Source of the DNA: JALZAA01 sp035316025
GTDB lineage: Bacteria > Actinomycetota > Acidimicrobiia > IMCC26256 > JACDBD01
Assembly: GCA_035316025.1 (NCBI GenBank)
Contig: DATFXL010000057.1
Coordinates: 1-14,373, forward strand
Reading direction: 5' to 3'
DNA: 14,373 nt
The translations under genes were made by a program, and so were the position numbers. Numbering within the stretch: position 1 is the first letter of the stretch; the number at the start of each line of letters is the position of its first letter. The notes beneath the pieces were generated by a model. The model was given only the letters and a program-made list of their open reading frames with translations, was not told the origin of the DNA and made no database searches. Of this stretch, positions 13,352 to 14,373 are shown piece after piece.

Positions 13352-14373
13352 ATGTCTGACACGGACGACCGCCCCGGCGCACCACTCGCGGCGGACCCCG
13401 CCCTCGCCCGCAATCCCCAACCGACCTATCGATCGCTGGTCGAGTCCACGCCCGCGTTCCGCATGGACGGGGTGGGGGTGGTGGCGGCGTCTCGGGCGGC
13501 GGCCGACGGGGTCCTCCGACATCCCGACATCTTCTCGTCGAACATGTCTGCGATCGATCTGAAGACCCGCCGGCCGCTGATCCCGATGTCGATCGACCCG
13601 CCGGCCCACCGCAAGTACAGGAAGCTCCTCGACCCCTTGTTCGCGCCCCAGCGCATGAACCTCCTCGAGGACCCGGTCACCCGGCTCGCAAACGAGCTCA
13701 TCGACGGATTCATCGAAGACGACGCGGTCGACTTCGCTGCCCGGTTCTCGGTGCCGCTGCCGTCGCAGGTCTTCCTCACCATGCTGGGGCTGCCACTCGG
13801 CGAGCTGCCGCGCTTTCTCGAGATGAAGGACGGGATCATCCGTCCGCAGGTCGTCGTCGGCCAGCCGCTGGGCCACCCCGACACCGACCGGCATCAGCAG
13901 GCGATGGCCGACTCGATCTACGCCTATTTCGAGAAGCTCCTCGACGAACGCGCCGACATCCGGCGCGACGACCTCCTGGGTCATTTCCTCGACGCCGAAG
14001 TCGAAGGCGAGCGACTCACCCGCGACGAGATCGTCGACATTGGCTTTCAGTTGTTGATCGCCGGGCTCGACACCGTGACAGCCGCGCTCGACTGCAGCTT
14101 CGGCTATCTCGCTCACCATCCCGACGATCGTCGGCAGGTCGTCGAGCACCCCGAATCGATCCCGAGCGTCGTCGAGGAGCTGCTCCGCTGGGAGACGCCG
14201 GTCATGGCCGTCGTCCGTGTTGCAACGCGCGAGGGTGAGCTCGGGGATTGCCCGATTCATGCCGGCGACCAGGTCCTCGCGCTCATCGGAGCCGCGAACC
14301 TCGACGATGACGATTGCCCCGATGCGGACGAGCTGCGATGGGACCGCGAGGCGAACCGCCACCTCGCCTTCGG
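13352..14373 (+). CDS. Cytochrome P450, partial (C-terminus beyond window)
   Basis: An open plus-strand frame of 340 codons from ATG 13352 to the right edge. Class I bacterial P450 features: PMSIDPPAHRKYRKLLDPLF (about 80-100, the helix B'-C region), I-helix oxygen motif AGLDT (237-241; D240, T241), and K-helix ExxR as E276-L-L-R279. The window stops at ANRHLAFG, the opening of the haem loop FGxGxHxCxG, so the cysteine ligand is not visible. No membrane anchor is seen; the protein should be soluble and need a ferredoxin and reductase, which are not in the window. Start: the sequence before ATG has no strong Shine-Dalgarno, but site D just upstream limits any longer frame. Divergent placement from the TetR gene suggests ligand-induced monooxygenation of the locus substrate. 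I cannot assign a CYP family. Confidence 0.93.
   Translation, partial: MSDTDDRPGAPLAADPALARNPQPTYRSLVESTPAFRMDGVGVVAASRAAADGVLRHPDIFSSNMSAIDLKTRRPLIPMSIDPPAHRKYRKLLDPLFAPQRMNLLEDPVTRLANELIDGFIEDDAVDFAARFSVPLPSQVFLTMLGLPLGELPRFLEMKDGIIRPQVVVGQPLGHPDTDRHQQAMADSIYAYFEKLLDERADIRRDDLLGHFLDAEVEGERLTRDEIVDIGFQLLIAGLDTVTAALDCSFGYLAHHPDDRRQVVEHPESIPSVVEELLRWETPVMAVVRVATREGELGDCPIHAGDQVLALIGAANLDDDDCPDADELRWDREANRHLAF

Noticed and set aside
13265..14362. Minus-strand open frame opposite the P450
   Set aside because: The plus strand shows AGLDT and ExxR in the right order and spacing for a P450, so this is its complement shadow.

Overview
The window is GC-rich and densely coded: gaps are short, several start codons are GTG, and two gene pairs overlap by 4 bases (ATGA, GTGA). 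Gene content points to a high-GC actinobacterium: a Hanks-type kinase with an FHA-cyclase, a CbbQ/VWA pair, an AveC-like membrane protein, a P450, an MFE-2-type SDR and a TetR regulator. An uncultured Acidimicrobiia-like lineage is my best guess, but this is inference from style and content. No RNA gene, insertion sequence, CRISPR array or origin is visible, and no stretch over 300 bases lacks a gene.

Left block (1-4536), surface and signalling: a secreted or cell-surface protein with a Thr/Pro-rich stalk and prealbumin-like repeats (minus strand, cut by the left edge) overlaps the stop of a membrane Ser/Thr protein kinase by ATGA. The kinase is divergent, across 82 bases, from a plus-strand protein that fuses an FHA phosphothreonine-binding domain to a class III nucleotide cyclase. 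The layout suggests a kinase-to-FHA-cyclase signalling pair, with the kinase also co-expressed with a surface protein.

Right block (4679-14373), a probable catabolic or uptake locus under a TetR regulator: an exported branched-chain-amino-acid-type substrate-binding protein, an AveC-like polytopic membrane protein and a second binding-protein-like gene without a signal peptide (all minus); a CbbQ-type AAA+ ATPase and its VWA-domain partner overlapping by GTGA (minus); an MFE-2-type SDR (plus, divergent from the VWA gene); a regulator made of two TetR units in one chain (minus); and a divergent cytochrome P450 cut by the right edge just before its haem-cysteine loop.

The most notable non-coding feature is a 20-base motif, consensus AACCTAACGTTTGTTTCGSC, found four times (6034, 8415, 11004, 13311), each time in the promoter region of one of these transcription units and not seen in the kinase/cyclase block. 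Its core is a near-palindrome. It fits the operator of the tandem TetR protein encoded here and would tie the right block into one regulon. It also settles the start codons of three genes, because longer starts would place the motif inside coding sequence. The substrate is unknown. P450, SDR and KstR/FadR-like regulation suggest a steroid, terpenoid or lipid-like compound, but nothing in the sequence proves it.
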